From positions 62,001 through 126,000 of the forward strand of contig NZ_JAGPWD010000006.1 of the NCBI RefSeq assembly GCF_018119395.1: a stretch of 64,000 nt of DNA, written 5' to 3'. The notes under the pieces are model-generated. The model saw nothing but the letters and a program-made list of their open reading frames with translations, searched no databases and was not told the DNA's origin. The stretch comes from Massilia sp. ZL223 (GTDB lineage Bacteria > Pseudomonadota > Gammaproteobacteria > Burkholderiales > Burkholderiaceae_D). Positions 48,554 through 57,931 of this stretch are shown here, piece after piece (position 1 is the first letter of the stretch; each line of letters opens with the position of its first letter). The position numbers and the translations under genes were made by a program.

Positions 48554-48660
48554 GAACTTAGGTTCCGGCCGAGGGGGACGCCGAGTCCCGGAACGACGGT
48601 TTTAGAGCTTGCCACTAACGCTTGAGTCGTCGTCCCGGCGAAGGCCGGGACCTAAGTTTG
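48554..48660. repeat. Two palindromic repeats (family copy 6) between convergent genes
   Basis: AACTTAGGTTCCGGCCGAGGGGGAC...GTCCCGGAACGACGG is followed by CGTCGTCCCGGCGAAGGCCGGGACCTAAGTTT, in opposite orientations. It fills the gap between the ZIP transporter gene and the sulfurtransferase gene. Confidence 0.9.
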
Positions 48661-48665
48661 CGTGA

Positions 48666-49520
48666 TCAATCAGAACCTTTAGCAACAGGCCGCGCCGCAT
48701 CGCCCACCCACTCGCTCCACGACCCCGGATACAGCGCCGCACCCGGCATCCCCGCCACTTCCAGCGCCAGCAGGTTGTGGCAGGCGGTAACACCCGACCC
48801 GCACTGCATGATCGCCTTGGCCGGATCATCGATCACTTTCGAGAAGTCTTCACGCAGCTCTTCAGGCGACTTGAAGCGCCCATCCGCCTGCAGGTTATCC
48901 TTGAAAAAGCGATTCCGCGCCCCGGGAATATGCCCGCCCACCGGATCGATGGTCTCGTTCTCCCCGCGGAAGCGGTCTTGAGCGCGCGCATCGATGACGA
49001 TGCGCTCGCCCTTGTCCAGGTTCTCCACCACCTCGGCCACCGTCACGGTCGGCACGAACGGCGCCCTGATCGTGAAGCGCCCCGGCGCGCGCGCCGGCAC
49101 ATCGGTCGTGAGCGGCTTGCCCAGCGACTGCCAGGCCGCCATGCCGCCGTCCAGCACCGCCACGGCCTCGTGGCCGAGCCAGCGCAGCATCCACCACAGG
49201 CGCGCCGCGTACATGCCGCCATGGGCATCGTAGGCCACGACCTGGGAATCGTCGTTCACGCCCCAGCTGCGCAGCAGCTCGGCCAGCGCTTCCTTGTCCG
49301 GCAGCGGATGACGGCCGCGGAAGGCGCCGTCCGTCCCGTACTTCGAGCCCGACAGCTCGGTTTCCATGTCGCCGAACACCGCGTTCGGCAGGTGGCCGAT
49401 GGCGTAGCCTTCGCGGCCGGCGGACAGGTTCATCAGGTCGTGGCGGCAGTCCACCACGATCCAGTTCGGGTCGTCGATGTGGGCAGCCACATCCAGGGCG
49501 GTGATCAGGGTCTTGAACAT
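48666..49520 (-). CDS. sseA: 3-mercaptopyruvate/thiosulfate sulfurtransferase
   Basis: The 284-residue protein has two rhodanese domains. The N-terminal one is inactive (VVDCRHDLMN, YDAHGGMYAARLWWML). The C-terminal active-site loop is CGSGVTA with the sulfur-accepting Cys, the loop type of mercaptopyruvate sulfurtransferases. Other motifs are VDLYDGSW-like LYPGSWSEW and GGHIPGARN. It is the last gene of a leftward operon after the Rieske oxygenase and EamA genes, with 8 bp spacing. Confidence 0.92.
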   Translation of the reverse strand: MFKTLITALDVAAHIDDPNWIVVDCRHDLMNLSAGREGYAIGHLPNAVFGDMETELSGSKYGTDGAFRGRHPLPDKEALAELLRSWGVNDDSQVVAYDAHGGMYAARLWWMLRWLGHEAVAVLDGGMAAWQSLGKPLTTDVPARAPGRFTIRAPFVPTVTVAEVVENLDKGERIVIDARAQDRFRGENETIDPVGGHIPGARNRFFKDNLQADGRFKSPEELREDFSKVIDDPAKAIMQCGSGVTACHNLLALEVAGMPGAALYPGSWSEWVGDAARPVAKGSD

Positions 49521-49528
49521 ACGGCTCC

Positions 49529-50449
49529 TCAGGTTTCGCTGGCGATCGGATCGGTCTTTTCCTGCACGGCCCCGCGGGCCGTCTTCTGCGTATTGTAGAA
49601 CGTCGCGGCGATGCCGGAGGCGAGGATGACGCCGATGCCCAGCCAGACATGCCAGTCGAAGGTGTCGCCCCAAAGGGCCACACCCCACAGGCTGGAGAAT
49701 ACGATGCCGGTGTACTGCAGGTTGGCCACCACCAGCACCTTGCCCACGCGGTAGGCGCGCGTCATCGCCATCTGCGCCAGCAGGGCGGAGAAGCCGATCC
49801 CCAGCAGCAGCGCCGCGCTATATGGCGTATGCGCATGGAAGAGCGCGTCCTTCGGCCCGTCGCCCAGCAGCGTGCCGGCCAGGCCGGTCAGGGTTGTCGT
49901 GAGCGAGAAGTAGAACACCACGCGGTACTCCGGCTCGCCCATCTGCCCCAGCCTGCGCACCTGCATGTAGGCCATGGCCGAGATCACCGAGGAGCATACG
50001 CCGGCCATGCCGCCCAGCCACTGCTGGCTTTCGACGGCCGGCTGCAGCACCAGGATCACACCGACGAAGCTCATGCCGATCGCCAGCACCAGCGGCCATT
50101 CGGCATGCTTGGTGCCGATCCACCAGCCCATGGCGAACATCCACGCGGCGATCCAGATCGGCGCCATGTAGTTGAGCGTGACGGCGGTGGCCAGTGGCAG
50201 GCGGGTAATGGCGAAGAACCATAGCCACAGCGAGGTGACGCCGACGACGCTGCGCCAGATGTGGGCTTTCGGGAAGGGAGTCTTGAAGGTGCCGCCCTGG
50301 TGGCGCACCATCAGCATCAGCATGACCGTGCCGATCAGGCCTCGGTACATCAGGAGTTCGGAGGTGGAATAGAACTCGGAAGCCAGCTTCACACCCGCGC
50401 CCATGGCGGCAAATGCGAAGCTGGCGAACAACATCCAGAGAGAGGGCAT
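49529..50449 (-). CDS. EamA/DMT-family transporter
   Basis: The 306-residue membrane protein has ten helices as two five-helix EamA repeats (ASFAFAAMGAGVKLASEF; GVTSLWLWFFAITRLPLATA with the conserved mid-helix Pro; ALLLGIGFSALLAQMAMTRAY). The substrate is unknown; relatives export metabolites. It starts 12 bp after the Rieske oxygenase stop and ends 8 bp before sseA, so the three genes form an operon. Confidence 0.9.
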   Translation of the reverse strand: MPSLWMLFASFAFAAMGAGVKLASEFYSTSELLMYRGLIGTVMLMLMVRHQGGTFKTPFPKAHIWRSVVGVTSLWLWFFAITRLPLATAVTLNYMAPIWIAAWMFAMGWWIGTKHAEWPLVLAIGMSFVGVILVLQPAVESQQWLGGMAGVCSSVISAMAYMQVRRLGQMGEPEYRVVFYFSLTTTLTGLAGTLLGDGPKDALFHAHTPYSAALLLGIGFSALLAQMAMTRAYRVGKVLVVANLQYTGIVFSSLWGVALWGDTFDWHVWLGIGVILASGIAATFYNTQKTARGAVQEKTDPIASET

Positions 50450-50461
50450 CAGATTCCTAGA

Positions 50462-51562
50462 TTACAGCTCCAGCTTGCTGCGGTACCACTCATGGAAGTG
50501 CTGCATCCCGTCTTCCATCGGCGACTGGTAGGGGCCGACTTCGTTGACGCCGCGCTGAAGCAGGATCTTGCGGCCGGCGTCCATGCGCAGCGCGATCTCG
50601 TCGTCCTCGACCGCGGTTTCCATGTAGGCGGCGCGCTCGGCCTCGACGAAGCCGCGCTCGAACAGCACGAACTCCTCGGGGTAGTAGAACTCGACCACGT
50701 TGCGCGTCTTCTGCGGGCCGACCGGCCACAGGGTCGACACCACCAGCACGTTCGGATACCACTCGACCATGATGTTCGGGTACAGGGTCAGCCAGATGGC
50801 GCCATACTTCGGCGGCTGGCCGTTGTTGAACTTCAGGACCTGTTCCTGCCACTTCTTGTAGGCGGGCGAGCCGGCCTTCTGCAGGGCGCGGTTCACGCCC
50901 ACGGTCTGCACGCTGTAGTCGCGGCCGAATTCCCACTTCAGGTCGTCGCACGAGACGAAGTTGCCCAGTCCCGGGTGGAAGGGCTCGACGTGGTAATCCT
51001 CCAGGTAGACCTCGATGAAGGTCTTCCAGTTGTAGTCGCACTCGTGGATCTCGACGTGGTCGAACATATAGCCCGTGAAATCGAGGTCCTTCGTGACCTC
51101 CATGTTCTTGAGCTTGTCCATCACGTCGTAGCCGTTCTGCTCGAACAGCAGGCCGTTCCAGTTCTGGAGCGGCGTCTTCGACAGGTTCAGGCACGGCGTT
51201 TCCGCGAAATGCGGCGCGCCGATCAGTTCGCCCTTCAGGTCGTAGGTCCAGCGGTGCAGCGGGCACACGATATTGTTCGCGTTGCCGCGGCCATTGAACA
51301 TCAGCGCCTGGCGGTGACGGCAGACGTTGGACAGGACTTCGATGCCGCCTGCATTACGCACGAGCATGCGGCCTTCGTGTTCGGAAGCGAGAGTCGCGAA
51401 ATCACCGATTTCCGGGACCATCAGCTCATGGCCGATGTACCTCGGGCCCTTCTGAAACAGTTGCTGCATCTCGCGCTGCAGCAGCGCTTCGTCAAAGTAA
51501 ACGTTTACCGGAAGCTGAGCGCAGGAGCGCGCCAGCTTGGCGTGGGTAGCCAGATCGGACAT
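50462..51562 (-). CDS. Rieske-type aromatic ring-hydroxylating oxygenase, alpha subunit
   Basis: The 366-residue protein has an N-terminal Rieske [2Fe-2S] domain (NVCRHRQALMF and NIVCPLHRWTY, the C-x-H and C-x2-H ligand pairs). A catalytic non-heme iron domain follows (DYHVEPFHPGLGNF provides the two His). It resembles the choline/carnitine monooxygenase and vanillate-type group. No beta subunit is next to it; a separate reductase must supply electrons. AAAGGGGGG precedes the ATG. The substrate cannot be deduced. Confidence 0.9.
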   Translation of the reverse strand: MSDLATHAKLARSCAQLPVNVYFDEALLQREMQQLFQKGPRYIGHELMVPEIGDFATLASEHEGRMLVRNAGGIEVLSNVCRHRQALMFNGRGNANNIVCPLHRWTYDLKGELIGAPHFAETPCLNLSKTPLQNWNGLLFEQNGYDVMDKLKNMEVTKDLDFTGYMFDHVEIHECDYNWKTFIEVYLEDYHVEPFHPGLGNFVSCDDLKWEFGRDYSVQTVGVNRALQKAGSPAYKKWQEQVLKFNNGQPPKYGAIWLTLYPNIMVEWYPNVLVVSTLWPVGPQKTRNVVEFYYPEEFVLFERGFVEAERAAYMETAVEDDEIALRMDAGRKILLQRGVNEVGPYQSPMEDGMQHFHEWYRSKLEL

Positions 51563-51901
51563 CCCAACCCCCCTTTAATTAATCGATACCAAAGAGAAGA
51601 AAGAATCCAAAGACCAGTATTTTGGAAAAAGGAATACGGTATTTCGGACAGAACCGGAGATTATACCGCGTAACAGGCTCTACAGTCTCGGACCTGCCCG
51701 GGAATGTGGCACGGGGGTGCACAAAAATTGCCTGAACGGCATCGTTTTCATGAGGAGGAAGGGGATTCGGCTAAAATATGGCCTGGTAAACTAGTTGCGG
51801 TAGGTGCAACGCGCGCACCCCTCGAAGAGTGGATTGATCTAAAATACGCGATTGGACCGACCCATGGCGCACAACTGATGCCGCCTTCACGAAACAATTC
51901 T
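51563..51901. other. Intergenic region between divergent Rieske and xseB genes
   Basis: This 339-bp gap holds both promoters. It has two TAAAAT-type -10 candidates reading towards xseB (51774-51779 and 51840-51845) without clear -35 partners, and an AT-rich stretch near 51580-51650 with AGTATT/AATAC half-sites. An open frame from 51704 into xseB is not protein-like. No RNA gene is evident. Confidence 0.5.
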
Positions 51902-52150
51902 ATGTCAAACACGATTACCGCCGCGCCGCCCGCCTCCTTCGAGGAAGCCATGGCCGAGCTCGCCCAGCTGGTCACCCAGATGGAATCCGGCCAGTTGCCG
52001 CTGGAAGCTTCGGTCGCCGCCTATGCGCGTGGCTCGGAACTGGTGAAATACTGCGCCGCCCAGCTGGAAAAGGTCGAGGCCCAGGTCAAGGTCCTGGAAG
52101 GCGACATGCTCAAGCCGTTCTCGAACGGCGAGGAAGAGGGCGCGCAATGA
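51902..52150 (+). CDS. xseB: Exodeoxyribonuclease VII small subunit
   Basis: The 82-residue helical protein partners XseA in degrading single-stranded DNA. ASFEEAMAELAQLVTQMESGQLPLEASVAAY and CAAQLEKVEAQV (each the family coiled pattern) match the family. The ATG at 51902 is the homology start. The stop overlaps the ispA start as ATGA. First gene of xseB-ispA-dxs. Confidence 0.94.
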   Translation: MSNTITAAPPASFEEAMAELAQLVTQMESGQLPLEASVAAYARGSELVKYCAAQLEKVEAQVKVLEGDMLKPFSNGEEEGAQ

Positions 52151-53040
52151 CGGAACTCGCCTTCAGCGCCTGGGTCCAGGACGTCCAGGCGGATGTCGAG
52201 CGCGCGCTCGAAACCTTCCTGCCCGAAGCCGCCGCCATCCCGCACAAGCTGAACGAAGCGATGCGCTACACCGCACTCGGCGGCGGCAAGCGCGTGCGCC
52301 CGCTGCTGGCCTACGCCAGCGGGGACCTGTTCGGCGCCGACCGCCGCGCGCTGGCGCGCGTTGCCTCGGCAGTGGAAATGATCCACGTGTATTCGCTGGT
52401 CCACGACGACATGCCCTGCATGGACGACGACGACCTGCGCCGCGGCAAGCCGACCGTGCACGTGGCCTATGACGAAGCGACCGCGCTGCTGGTCGGCGAT
52501 GCGCTGCAGGCCCAGGCCTTCCAGGTGCTGGCCGAGGCCGACACCTTGCCGCCCGCGCGCCTCGTCGGCATGCTGCGCCTGCTGGCCGAAGCGGCCGGCT
52601 CCGCCGGCATGTGCGGCGGCCAGGCGATCGACCTGGACAGCGTCGGCCTGTCCCTGACCCGCGAAGAACTGGAGCGCATGCACCAGCTCAAGACCGGCGC
52701 CATGCTGCGCGTCTCGGTCATCCTCGGCGCCATGGCCGGCCGCGACCTGGAGCCGCGCGAGCTGGAAGCGCTGGCCACCTATTCGAAAGCCATCGGCCTG
52801 GCCTTCCAGGTGGTGGACGACGTGCTCGACGCGACGGCCGATTCGGCCACGCTCGGCAAGACCGCCGGCAAGGATGCCGCGGACAACAAGCCGACCTATG
52901 TGTCGATCCTTGGGCTGGAGCCGTCGCGGGCGCTGGCCGAGCAATTGCGGCGCGAAGCGCATGAGGCGCTGGCGCCATTCGGAGAACAAGCACAGCGGCT
53001 GCGCGAACTCGCGGACCTGATCGTGCAGCGGAAGGCATAA
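52147..53040 (+). CDS. ispA: Farnesyl diphosphate synthase
   Basis: The 297-residue prenyltransferase makes C15 FPP from IPP and DMAPP. The first Asp-rich motif is [14 protein letters not shown] and the second DDVLD, with [14 protein letters not shown] binding IPP and [14 protein letters not shown] conserved. The short residue pattern before the first motif (HVYSLVHDD) fits a short-chain synthase. It overlaps xseB by four bases, and dxs begins immediately at the next base after its stop. Confidence 0.95.
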   Translation: MTELAFSAWVQDVQADVERALETFLPEAAAIPHKLNEAMRYTALGGGKRVRPLLAYASGDLFGADRRALARVASAVEMIHVYSLVHDDMPCMDDDDLRRGKPTVHVAYDEATALLVGDALQAQAFQVLAEADTLPPARLVGMLRLLAEAAGSAGMCGGQAIDLDSVGLSLTREELERMHQLKTGAMLRVSVILGAMAGRDLEPRELEALATYSKAIGLAFQVVDDVLDATADSATLGKTAGKDAADNKPTYVSILGLEPSRALAEQLRREAHEALAPFGEQAQRLRELADLIVQRKA

Positions 53041-54912
53041 ATGAAACTGCTAGAAACCATCAACGAACCCGCCGACCTGCGCCAGCTCCCGCGCACGCAA
53101 CTGACCCCGCTCGCCCATGAGCTGCGCCAGTTCCTGCTGGACTCGGTCTCCAAGACCGGCGGGCACCTGTCGTCCAACCTGGGCACCGTCGAGCTGACCA
53201 TCGCGCTGCACTACGTGTACAACACCCCGCGCGACCGCATCGTGTGGGACGTGGGCCACCAGACCTATTCGCACAAGATCCTCACCGGCCGCCGCGAGCG
53301 CATGCCGACCCTGCGCCAGCTGAACGGCCTGTCGGGCTTCCCGAAGCGCGACGAGAGCGAGTACGACACCTTCGGCACCGCCCACTCGTCGACCTCGATC
53401 TCGGCGGCCCTGGGCATGGCCCAGGCGGCCAAGCTGAAAGGCGAGGACCGCCACGCCATCGCCGTCATCGGCGACGGCTCCATGACCGCCGGCATGGCCT
53501 TCGAGGCCCTGAACAACGCGGGCGTGGAAGACGACATCAACCTGCTGGTGATCCTGAACGACAACGACATGTCGATCTCGCCGCCGGTGGGAGCGCTCAA
53601 CCGCTACCTGGCGCGCCTGATGAGCGGCCAGTTCTACGCCGCCGCCAAGAACGTCGGCCGCAGCGTGCTGCCGGGACCGATGCTGGACCTGGCGCGCAAG
53701 CTGGAAGAACATGCCAAGGGCATGGTGGTCCCGGCCACGATGTTCGAGGAATTCGGCTTCAACTACATCGGCCCGATCGACGGCCACGACCTGGAATCCC
53801 TGATTCCGACCCTGGAGAACATCAAGAAGCTCAAGGGCCCGCAGTTCCTGCACGTGGTGACCAAGAAGGGCCAGGGCTACAAGCTGGCCGAGGCCGAGCC
53901 GATCCTGTACCACGGCACCGGCAAGTTCAATCCGGCGGAAGGCATCAAGCCGGCCAGCGCGCCGAGCAAGATCACCTACACCGAAGTGTTCGGCAACTGG
54001 CTGTGCGACATGGCGGCCGTCGACAAGCGCCTGGTCGGCATCACGCCGGCGATGCGCGAAGGCTCGGGGATGGTGCGCTTCCACCAGGAATACCCGTCGC
54101 GCTACTTCGACGTGGGCATCGCCGAGCAGCATTCGGTCACATTCGCCGGGGGCATTGCCACCGAAGGCTTGAAACCCGTCGTGGCGATCTACTCGACCTT
54201 CCTGCAGCGCGCCTACGACCAGCTGATCCACGACGTGGCGCTGCAGAACCTGGACGTGACCTTCGCGCTCGACCGCGCGGGCCTGGTGGGTGCCGACGGC
54301 GCGACCCACGCGGGCAACTACGACCTGGCCTACCTGCGCTGCATCCCGAACATGGTCGTCATGGCCGCGTCGGACGAGAACGAATGCCGCCAGATGCTGA
54401 CCACGGGGTATCACTACCCGGGTCCGGCGGCGGTGCGCTATCCGCGCGGCGCCGGTGTCGGCGCGGCGATCCAGCAGGAGCTGAGCTCGATCGAGATCGG
54501 CAAGGGCGTGGTGCGCCGCGAGGGCAAGGACATCGCGATCCTGGCCTTCGGTTCGATGGTGGCGCCGAGCCTGGCGGCCGGCGAAGAGCTGAACGCGACC
54601 GTGGCCAATATGCGCTTCGTGAAGCCGCTGGATGTGGAGCTGGTCAAGCGCCTGGCGAAAGATCACGAGTACATCGTGACGGTGGAAGAGGGCTGCATCA
54701 TGGGCGGCGCGGGCGCTGCCGTGGCCGAAGCGCTGGCCGCTGAGGGCCTGGCCAAGAAGGTGCTGATGCTGGGCTTGCCGGACAAGTTCATCGACCAGGG
54801 CGATCCTGCGGCGCTGCTGGCCTCGGTGGGGCTGGATGCCAAAGGCATCGCGGCGTCGATTCGCCAGCGGTTTGCGGGTGGGGAGCCGAGGCTGGTGGTC
54901 AACAATATCTGA
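53041..54912 (+). CDS. dxs: 1-deoxy-D-xylulose-5-phosphate synthase
   Basis: Dxs (623 residues) makes DXP from pyruvate and GAP, feeding isoprenoids, and also supplies DXP to ThiG. The thiamine-diphosphate motif is [18 protein letters not shown] (metal and TPP binding near residue 150). The substrate His is in GHQTYSHK, and [14 protein letters not shown] marks the transketolase pyrimidine domain. The start directly follows the ispA stop. A strong terminator ends the operon. Confidence 0.97.
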   Translation: MKLLETINEPADLRQLPRTQLTPLAHELRQFLLDSVSKTGGHLSSNLGTVELTIALHYVYNTPRDRIVWDVGHQTYSHKILTGRRERMPTLRQLNGLSGFPKRDESEYDTFGTAHSSTSISAALGMAQAAKLKGEDRHAIAVIGDGSMTAGMAFEALNNAGVEDDINLLVILNDNDMSISPPVGALNRYLARLMSGQFYAAAKNVGRSVLPGPMLDLARKLEEHAKGMVVPATMFEEFGFNYIGPIDGHDLESLIPTLENIKKLKGPQFLHVVTKKGQGYKLAEAEPILYHGTGKFNPAEGIKPASAPSKITYTEVFGNWLCDMAAVDKRLVGITPAMREGSGMVRFHQEYPSRYFDVGIAEQHSVTFAGGIATEGLKPVVAIYSTFLQRAYDQLIHDVALQNLDVTFALDRAGLVGADGATHAGNYDLAYLRCIPNMVVMAASDENECRQMLTTGYHYPGPAAVRYPRGAGVGAAIQQELSSIEIGKGVVRREGKDIAILAFGSMVAPSLAAGEELNATVANMRFVKPLDVELVKRLAKDHEYIVTVEEGCIMGGAGAAVAEALAAEGLAKKVLMLGLPDKFIDQGDPAALLASVGLDAKGIAASIRQRFAGGEPRLVVNNI

Positions 54913-54930
54913 CGCTGAGCGTCCAGATGC

Positions 54931-54966
54931 AAAAAGGGGTTCTGTGCGTAAGCCAGAACCCCTTTT
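54931..54966 (+). terminator. Intrinsic terminator of the xseB-ispA-dxs operon
   Basis: AAAAAGGGGTTCTG pairs with CAGAACCCCTTTTT around GTGCGTAAGC. The T-rich end terminates rightward transcription, and the A-rich start allows the opposite direction too. Confidence 0.93.
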
Positions 54967-54971
54967 TCATT

Positions 54972-55050
54972 GTTACCCCCAAAACCGTCGTACGCGCCAC
55001 TGGCGCCTACGACTTCCGGCGAAGGCCGGAATGACGGTTTTGGGGGTAAC
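54972..55050. repeat. Palindromic repeat (family copy 7) between convergent genes
   Basis: Perfect 18-base outer arms GTTACCCCCAAAACCGTC and GACGGTTTTGGGGGTAAC enclose two small hairpins, GGCGCC-type (CGCCACTGGCG) and CCGGCGAAGGCCGG. It has the best-defined ends of the family and lies between dxs and the convergent oxygenase gene. Confidence 0.92.
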
Positions 55051-55057
55051 GCAACGC

Positions 55058-55756
55058 TCAAGCTTTGCCGAACAGCGTCTCCGCCCGCTGATACAAAATC
55101 CACGACGTCGCAATATACTTGTCCCCGCTCGTCGGCACATGCCCCTTGTGCGTATGCGTGAACCCCGCCGGCGCGATCACCAGCCGTCCCTTCTTCGGCG
55201 CGATCTTGCGCTGCTGGTACAGGAACTCGGTCTCCCCGCCTTCCTCCACATCGTTCAGGTAGAACTGCCACAGCAGCACCCGGTGCAGCGTCTCGCACGA
55301 GGCATTCTGCGGGTAAATCTCCGAATGCCAGTGGTGATATCCGCCCGATCCCTTCATGTACTTCTGCAGGTTGATCGTGCCCGGCCGGTACAGGGTGCGC
55401 ATCAGCTCCTCGAGATGCGGCTTGCCCACCTCGTCGAAGTTCTCCATCGACAGCGCCGTCGGCTTGCCGGTCTGCGGATGGGCCAGGGAAGGGGAGAGCG
55501 AGCCCATTACCAGCATGCGGTAACGGTCGATGTACTCTTCCAGGTGGCGCGACATGGTCTGCAGCAGCATCCCGCTCACGTCGTTCCACTCCGGGAACTG
55601 GGTGATCGTGATGTCGTAGCTGTCCTTCTTTTCCACGTCCACGCCCATGCCGGTGCGCCCGCGCCCCACCTTGTCGCTGGCGTCGAAACGCGCCACCAGG
55701 GCGTCGCACTGCTCCGGGCTCAGGGCGCCGTCATACACTCCGATAAAGTCGTCCAC
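55058..55756 (-). CDS. 2-oxoglutarate-Fe(II) dioxygenase family protein
   Basis: This protein of about 232 residues has the double-stranded beta-helix of prolyl-hydroxylase-like oxygenases. The metal site is probably YHHWHSEIYP (His with Glu) and the distal His in FTHTHKGHVP; the 2OG-binding basic residue is in DKYIATSW. Translation most likely starts at GTG 55756 (VDDFIGVYDGAL), with GGAG nine bases upstream; no ATG is available nearby. It follows the adenosyltransferase gene by 35 bp in the same direction. The substrate is unknown. Confidence 0.82.
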   Translation of the reverse strand: MDDFIGVYDGALSPEQCDALVARFDASDKVGRGRTGMGVDVEKKDSYDITITQFPEWNDVSGMLLQTMSRHLEEYIDRYRMLVMGSLSPSLAHPQTGKPTALSMENFDEVGKPHLEELMRTLYRPGTINLQKYMKGSGGYHHWHSEIYPQNASCETLHRVLLWQFYLNDVEEGGETEFLYQQRKIAPKKGRLVIAPAGFTHTHKGHVPTSGDKYIATSWILYQRAETLFGKA

Positions 55757-55791
55757 CGCTGCCGTCTCCGTAGTTGTTGTAAGTGTAAATC

Positions 55792-56346
55792 TCAGCCGCG
55801 CTTGCGCTCGTGCTGCCACAGCACGTCCGAGCCGCCCGCGAAGCGGTTCAGCACGCGCGCCAGCACGAACATCAGGTCCGACAGGCGGTTCACGTATTGA
55901 CGCGGATGAGCGTGGATCTCCTCGGCCTTGGACAGCGCCACGATGGCGCGCTCGGCGCGGCGGCACACGGTGCGGCACACGTGAGCGGTCGCGGCGGCGC
56001 GCGAGCCGGCCGGCAGGATGAATTCCTTCAGGATCGGCAGGTCGGCGTTGTACTTCTCCAGCAGGCCGTCCAGGCGCGCCACATGCTCTTCCTTGATCAT
56101 CTGGTAGCCGGGGATGCACAGCTCGCCGCCCAGGTCGAACAGGTCGTGCTGGATCGAGACCAGCTCTTCGCGCAGCTCGGCCGGCATCTCTTCGCACAGC
56201 AGCAGGCCGACGAAGGAGTTCAGCTCGTCCACTTCGCCGAGCGCATGGATGCGCGCGCTGTCCTTGCCGGTACGGCTGCCGTCACCCAGCCCGGTGCTGC
56301 CGTCGTCGCCGGTGCGCGTCGCGATTTTAGAAAGTCGATTGCCCAT
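55792..56346 (-). CDS. Cob(I)yrinic acid a,c-diamide adenosyltransferase, PduO type
   Basis: The 184-residue trimeric enzyme adds adenosyl to cobalamin. The ATP-binding N-terminus KIATRTGDDGSTGLGDGSR (19 residues) and VCRTVCRRAERAIVAL and VNRLSDLMFVLAR with the conserved Arg and Asp are diagnostic of the PduO/MMAB family. It is divergent from glcD and upstream of the oxygenase gene. Confidence 0.95.
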   Translation of the reverse strand: MGNRLSKIATRTGDDGSTGLGDGSRTGKDSARIHALGEVDELNSFVGLLLCEEMPAELREELVSIQHDLFDLGGELCIPGYQMIKEEHVARLDGLLEKYNADLPILKEFILPAGSRAAATAHVCRTVCRRAERAIVALSKAEEIHAHPRQYVNRLSDLMFVLARVLNRFAGGSDVLWQHERKRG

Positions 56347-56427
56347 GATGATTTGTAATGTACAGTGTTAAAAAAACGATAGGCCGAGCATACGACAAAT
56401 CGCAGCAATTGTGCTTACAATCAGACC

Positions 56428-57921
56428 ATGTCCGCCCCCATTTCCGCATCAGATTCAAGCCATGCCGAACGACGGCAGCAGGTCGCCAGCGCCCTGCGTG
56501 AGCGGCTTCCCGACGGCCGCGTGCTCTCCGACCCCGAAGATACCCGTCCGTACGAATGCGACGGCCTGGCCGCCTACCGCCAGCTGCCCCTGATCGTCAC
56601 CCTGCCGTCCAGCGAAGCCGAAGTGCTGGCGATCATGGATGTGTGCCGCGAACTGAACGTGCCCATCGTTCCGCGCGGCGCCGGCACCGGCCTGTCGGGC
56701 GGGGCGCTGCCGATCGCGGATGGCGTGGTGATCTCGACCGCGCGCATGAACCGCATCGAACGCGTCGACGCCTATGCGCGCACCGCCGTCGTGCAGCCGG
56801 GCGTGCGCAACCTGGCGATCTCGGAAGCGGCGGCTCCCTTCGGCCTGTATTACGCGCCCGACCCGTCCTCGCAGATCGCCTGCACCATCGGCGGCAACGT
56901 GGCCGAGAATTCGGGCGGCGTGCACTGCCTCAAGTACGGTCTGACGGTCCACAACGTGCTGCGCGTGCGCGTCGCCACCATCGACGGCGAGATCGTCGAG
57001 CTGGGCGGCGAAAGCCTGGACGCGCCGGGCCTGGACCTGCTGGCCGTGTTCATCGGCTCGGAGGGCATGCTCGGCATCGTCACCGAGGTGACGGTCAAGC
57101 TGGTGCCGAAACCCGCCGTGGCCCAGGTCATCATGGCCTCCTTCGACGACGTGGTCACTGCCGGCAACGCGGTGGCCAACGTCATCGCCGCCGGCATCAT
57201 CCCGGCCGGCCTGGAAATGATGGACCGCACCTCGGTGCGCATGGTCGAGCCTTTCGTCAAGGCCGGCTACGACCAGGACGCGGCCGCCATCCTGCTGTGC
57301 GAGGCGGACGGCACGGCGCTGGAAGTGGCCGAGGAAATCGAACGCATGAGCGCGGTGCTGGAAAAGGCTGGGGCGACGGCCATCGCCGTGTCGCAGAGCG
57401 AAGCCGAGCGCGTGCGCTTCTGGTCCGGACGCAAGAACGCCTTCCCGGCGGCGGGCCGCATCTCGCCCGACTACTACTGCATGGACGGCACCATCCCGCG
57501 CAAGCAGCTGGCGCGGGTGCTCTCGGCCATCGAGGGCATGGAACAGACTTTTGGCCTGCGCTGCGCCAACGTGTTCCATGCGGGCGACGGCAACATGCAT
57601 CCGCTGATCCTGTTCGACGCCAACCAGCCGGGCGAATTCGAGCGCGCCGAAGCCTTCGGCGCCGCCATCCTGGCGCTGTGCGTGGAAGTGGGCGGCACTA
57701 TCACCGGCGAGCATGGCGTGGGCATGGAGAAGATCAATTCGATGTGCGTGCAGTTCGGCCGCAAGGAGCTGGACGCCTTCTTCGAGGTCAAGCGCGCCTT
57801 CGACCCGCTCATGCTGCTCAACCCGGACAAGGCGATCCCCACGCCGCACCGCTGCGCCGAATTCGGCAAACTGCACGTCCATGGCGGCGAGCTGCCGTTC
57901 CCGGACCTTCCGCGTTTCTGA
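56428..57921 (+). CDS. glcD: Glycolate oxidase subunit GlcD (FAD-linked)
   Basis: The 497-residue FAD enzyme oxidises glycolate (or D-lactate) as part of GlcDEF. The PCMH-type FAD motif is VPRGAGTGLSGGALP, with DPSSQIACTIGGNVAENSG and IGSEGMLGIVTEVT. The C-terminal catalytic His-containing parts are NVFHAGDGNMHP and GEHGVGMEK. It begins the glcDEF operon, divergent from the adenosyltransferase gene. Confidence 0.95.
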   Translation: MSAPISASDSSHAERRQQVASALRERLPDGRVLSDPEDTRPYECDGLAAYRQLPLIVTLPSSEAEVLAIMDVCRELNVPIVPRGAGTGLSGGALPIADGVVISTARMNRIERVDAYARTAVVQPGVRNLAISEAAAPFGLYYAPDPSSQIACTIGGNVAENSGGVHCLKYGLTVHNVLRVRVATIDGEIVELGGESLDAPGLDLLAVFIGSEGMLGIVTEVTVKLVPKPAVAQVIMASFDDVVTAGNAVANVIAAGIIPAGLEMMDRTSVRMVEPFVKAGYDQDAAAILLCEADGTALEVAEEIERMSAVLEKAGATAIAVSQSEAERVRFWSGRKNAFPAAGRISPDYYCMDGTIPRKQLARVLSAIEGMEQTFGLRCANVFHAGDGNMHPLILFDANQPGEFERAEAFGAAILALCVEVGGTITGEHGVGMEKINSMCVQFGRKELDAFFEVKRAFDPLMLLNPDKAIPTPHRCAEFGKLHVHGGELPFPDLPRF

Positions 57922-57931
57922 GAGAGCCATC

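Noticed and set aside
53050..54666. A 538-codon minus-strand open frame across dxs
   Set aside because: Same reason: antisense to a confidently identified gene, no family motifs.
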